A DNA stretch of 64,000 bases from Gnetum montanum (taxonomy: Eukaryota; Streptophyta; Gnetopsida; Gnetales; Gnetaceae), in contig MNCI01009176.1 in the NCBI GenBank assembly GCA_015680685.1, forward strand, positions 186,001 to 250,000, given 5' to 3'. Made by a program: the position numbers and the translations under genes. Positions 60,866 through 64,000 of this stretch are shown in pieces. Position 1 is the first letter of the stretch; each line of letters opens with the position of its first letter. A model generated the notes under the pieces. That model searched no databases and was not told the DNA's origin. It worked only from the letters and a program-made list of their open reading frames with translations.

Positions 60866-62920
60866 CATGCATCCATGCTAGGGATTCCATGCCTAGTGTG
60901 GAAACATGCTTCCCATTGTCCAAAGCCACTAAAACATAATCTTTTAGCCATTTTTAGCAACTATAACACACCTTTTCCAACCTCGAGCTTCCAAAAGGGG
61001 TTAGGCCTTCCCAAAACTAGACAACTTGGGTTTCCACATTGGGACAACACTGCCCAATGTGGAAAAATGGGGGTAACACACATTCCTACCTTCTAGTGCC
61101 CATCTAGCCCACATTTGACCCCTAAAGTGAACCCACATGACCTAGAACCCCTCCAAGCATCCTCCATCAACCCTGAAACCTCATCAAACCTAGTCAAAAC
61201 TAGTTAAAACCTTGGTATTTAGTAGTTTCACACTGGGGGAAGCCTCATCCACATTACACATCCTACCCCCAATGTGGATGGATGGGGGAAAGACCAAAAT
61301 CACCTAAATCGATTGCCTAGTAGCCATATTTCAAAGCCTAATACTTCCTCATAGCCTCTAATAGCCTAGATTGATTCTTAGACAAGTCTATTGCCCATCC
61401 ATGGCATGTTCCATGCTGGTAAATCCCTCCTCCACACTGCCCAATGTGGAGCCAGTGTTGAAACATAGGGGATATGCAAGAAAACCTAAAATATAACCTT
61501 AAATAGCCAAATAAGCTACCCTAGTAATCCCTAGACACTACTAGAACCATCTAGAACTTCCAAAGATCTCAAAATTAGTAAAAAATGGCACAAAATTATC
61601 ATCCCCCTATCATCCACACTAGGGCCATCAAGCTAAACATGGAAGAAAGGGGAAATTTCATGAGACACCTAGAAGCCTCTAAACTACTAGATCTTGACAC
61701 CAAGTATTGATTGTTAACACCAACAACCTCGAAGGCCAACATGCATGGTCAATTGATTGTTGAAATGGGCTAGATCTAACATTCTTGGCTATTCCATGCT
61801 ATGAGAGATCTCTTCCATGCTAATCAATGTGGAAATAAGATGGATGGAGCCTAAACAACCCTAAATTATCTTGAACTAACACTGGAACCTAGATTAGGTC
61901 TCTGGAAGCTACTAGACTACAAAAAATCAATAAAAACCAATTCCCTAATGTTCTTCCATGCTAGGGAGGACCTAATCCACACTAAGCATTCCAATCTTAG
62001 CATGGATAGAAATGGGAAAGCCAAAAATATTGAAGTTTGCATGCAATTTAACTTCTAGAAGCAACCCAATCCTTTCAAAATCCACTAAACTTCCAAAAGT
62101 TACCTAAAATGATCAAAACTTGCCCCCCTCAAGTTCGCCAAATTGAGCATCTCAACCCCTAACTGAGCATCTCAAGTTCTCCAAATTCATGAAAATCATG
62201 AAATTTCAATTCCTAGGATTGATAGTCAATACTATTAACCCTATGGACACACATGCATACCCAAAACTAATGAAAATTAGCAAAAAAGTATATCCCTCTA
62301 GTTCCTCCATGTTGGGAGCCACCTCTTCCATGCTAGCTAGTTTGGAAGTAGGGGGAACTTTTGGGGACTCAAAAATAGCCTTTATGTACCCTAAAAAAAA
62401 TGCTAGAAAGCCTTCTATGTGTCCCAGGACCCTACTTGTGCATCCTAGAACCCTCAAAGTTGTCAAAATTAATCATAAATAGCCAAAAATCCCATCCCCC
62501 CAATCTTCCATGCTGAGCATACCATCCCTAACATGGAAGAAGGGGGAACATCAAAAACCACTTAACAACCATTAAAACGATAAAATTTGGATACTAAGAA
62601 ATAGTAATTAACACTAGCATCCTTAGAAACCCACATGCATGGCCAGAAACAATAGAAAATTTTAAAAATAAATATCCCTTAGTTCTTCTAAGTTTAGATA
62701 CACCTCTTCAATGCTAGCTAGCATCAAAGCAAGGGAAACTTTGAAAATTCTCAAAAATGACCATTAGACACCTCACATAGACATCCTACAGCCCTAAATG
62801 AAACCTAAGACTAGTTTTACACCTTCTAGAGCCCCCAAACCCTATAAAAGTAACTTCAAATGATCAAAAAGTTGTTCCCCCTAGTCTTCCATGCTAAGAA
62901 TACCATCCTCAGCATGGAAG
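60866..62920. repeat. ~185-bp palindromic-word array A3 (P2), about 11 monomers
   Basis: Words built from CTTCCATGCT and AGCATGGAAG (or CCACACTGGG / CCCAATGTGG) occur at about 60872, 61031, 61226, 61409, 61612, 61791, 61953, 62305, 62505, 62685 and 62886, with one monomer at about 62125-62190 carrying a different word (GAGCATCTCA, duplicated). Mean spacing is about 185 bp. Landmarks CACATGCAT and CCCAAAACTAATGAAAAT tie it to array A1 on the other strand. The frame at 62189-62482 is chance. Confidence 0.85.
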
Positions 62921-64000
62921 AAAGGGACAAATCTCAAAAACCACCTAGAAAACCTCCAAATTGATCAAACTTGACCTCAAACCCTAGTCCTTGACACTAG
63001 CAATCCTAAAATCACACATGCATAGTTGATTAAGGTCAAAATTGGCCCAAATCCTTTACATGGTTCTAGGTAGATCAAAAAAATTAATGATTAATATGAA
63101 CAATTCTCTCATAAGAAGTTTTATAAGGAGTCAAAAAATGGAGTAATGAACATGAGTTAATGGAAGTATTTTCTTAAGTCAGGATTAACTATGCAAAATT
63201 ATCTATAATCTTTACGTAAGTCTTTTCTTTTCTTTTCTTTTTTCTTTTTCTTTTTTTTTCTTTTTTTTTTTGGGAAGAAGATAAATGATCAAAGATTTCA
63301 TCAATTTTAAGGTAATGAAGAATCATTAAATTGATGATTCCTTTTTTAGATATTAGATTGATAGATGAAAATTATGAACATTCTATGATAGGATAGCTAA
63401 ATCACAACCAAGTAGATCAAGATTCTTACAATGTTGAAGGATTAGATAAGATAAAAAAATATGCAAAAGTGTCAATAAGAATATTCTTGGAGTAAGAAAC
63501 ATAAACAAATGTACATATTTTAGATTAAGTAATAATTTTATAGGATAATTATACATAATGAAGTAAATGTTTAGCTTTACACTTATAATTATCATTAGCT
63601 TGATTGATAACTAGTAATGAATTACTATGAACAATCATGATCTTGATCTTACAACATAAAGAAAAATTAATTTATGGATGAACACTTTATATTTAGCAAT
63701 TTTCTTCATACATGGAAAGTAAAATCTAAAGGTTTGATCTATGATATGTCCATAGGACAAATAAGAACCCAAGACATACCAACACTGTAAGAAGTCTAAA
63801 CATCATTAAAGTAGTAAGAAGAAAGCACTATAACTCTTAAGGACATTATGCAAGCCTTAAGATTTGATGAAGTTCATAAGGACTTTATTCTTAGATGGAA
63901 GAGAATTTGAACATAAATAAGAAAGAAGATTAGAAGCTACTCAAACTTTGATATAATGTTGTGCTAATAAGCTAGATTGAATTTAGTTAAGAGAATTTTT
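62921..64000. other. Unclassified AT-rich DNA with a long pyrimidine tract
   Basis: 63220-63272 is almost pure T/C (CTTTT repeats). From 63300 to the edge the sequence is AT-rich with a different texture from the Tat array, suggesting another element or an array boundary near 63150-63220. A stretch on the + strand near 63826-63900 reads TLKDIMQALRFDEVHKDF, faintly like copia gag, too short to call. Pol of P2, expected here, is not seen within the window. Confidence 0.35.

Noticed and set aside
63383-63595. Minus-strand frame with NLDLLG, resembling the start of copia RNase H
   Set aside because: The following residues (CDLAIL) do not give the expected GYSDAD pattern in frame, and the region is AT-rich enough for chance.
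63826-63900. Copia gag-like stretch TLKDIMQALRF
   Set aside because: Too short and surrounded by stops; no PBS, LTR or knuckle was found nearby.

Overview
This window looks like intergenic DNA from a large, repeat-rich plant nuclear genome. I see no intact host gene, rRNA or tRNA. Almost all of it can be assigned to LTR retrotransposons of plant-typical lineages: Ty3/gypsy Tat (recognised by an extra ancestral-type RNase H between RNase H and integrase), Ty3/gypsy Athila (tRNA-Asp-type primer site) and Ty1/copia of SIRE type (tRNA-iMet-type primer site, env-like ORF). Nearly every reading frame is broken, and the older elements have very few CpGs, as expected for old methylated copies. The species cannot be named from this sequence.

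Framework. A Tat-type element P1 (+) can be followed through the window: LTR/leader at about 1.7-3.5 kb, gag-pro at 3.58-7.05 kb, a spacer to 8.17 kb, then after a large interruption an antisense spliced gene (32.3-33.8 kb), an array of ~193-bp repeats (35.15-35.65 and 42.7-45.24 kb), pol (45.9-49.4 kb) and an LTR (about 49.6-51.36 kb). A second element P2 (+) starts directly from that LTR: gag-pro 52.17-55.76 kb, spacer with a 29-bp minisatellite, antisense spliced gene 57-59.8 kb, ~185-bp array 60.87-62.92 kb. A third copy M1 (-) lies in the interruption: LTR 8.17-9.9 kb, pol 10.49-13.98 kb, array 14.58-16.21 plus 23.38-23.59 kb, antisense gene on the + strand at about 25.64-26.51 kb.

Nested insertions. 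An Athila-like element (16.21-23.38 kb) sits in M1's array, next to an inverted 3' fragment of a relative (23.59-25.55 kb). A SIRE-like copia element without pol (26.64-32.29 kb) separates M1 from the rest of P1. A younger Athila-like element without pol, with a perfect 5-bp target duplication, sits in P1's array (35.651-42.633 kb).

Most interesting. All three Tat copies fit one order not expected of this lineage: gag-pro, then an antisense multi-exon gene with conserved introns, then a satellite-like array whose monomers carry a palindromic word private to each array, then pol. Together they predict an element of about 19-20 kb with pro and reverse transcriptase about 8 kb apart. The antisense gene occurs three times; each of four introns is present at matching positions in two copies.
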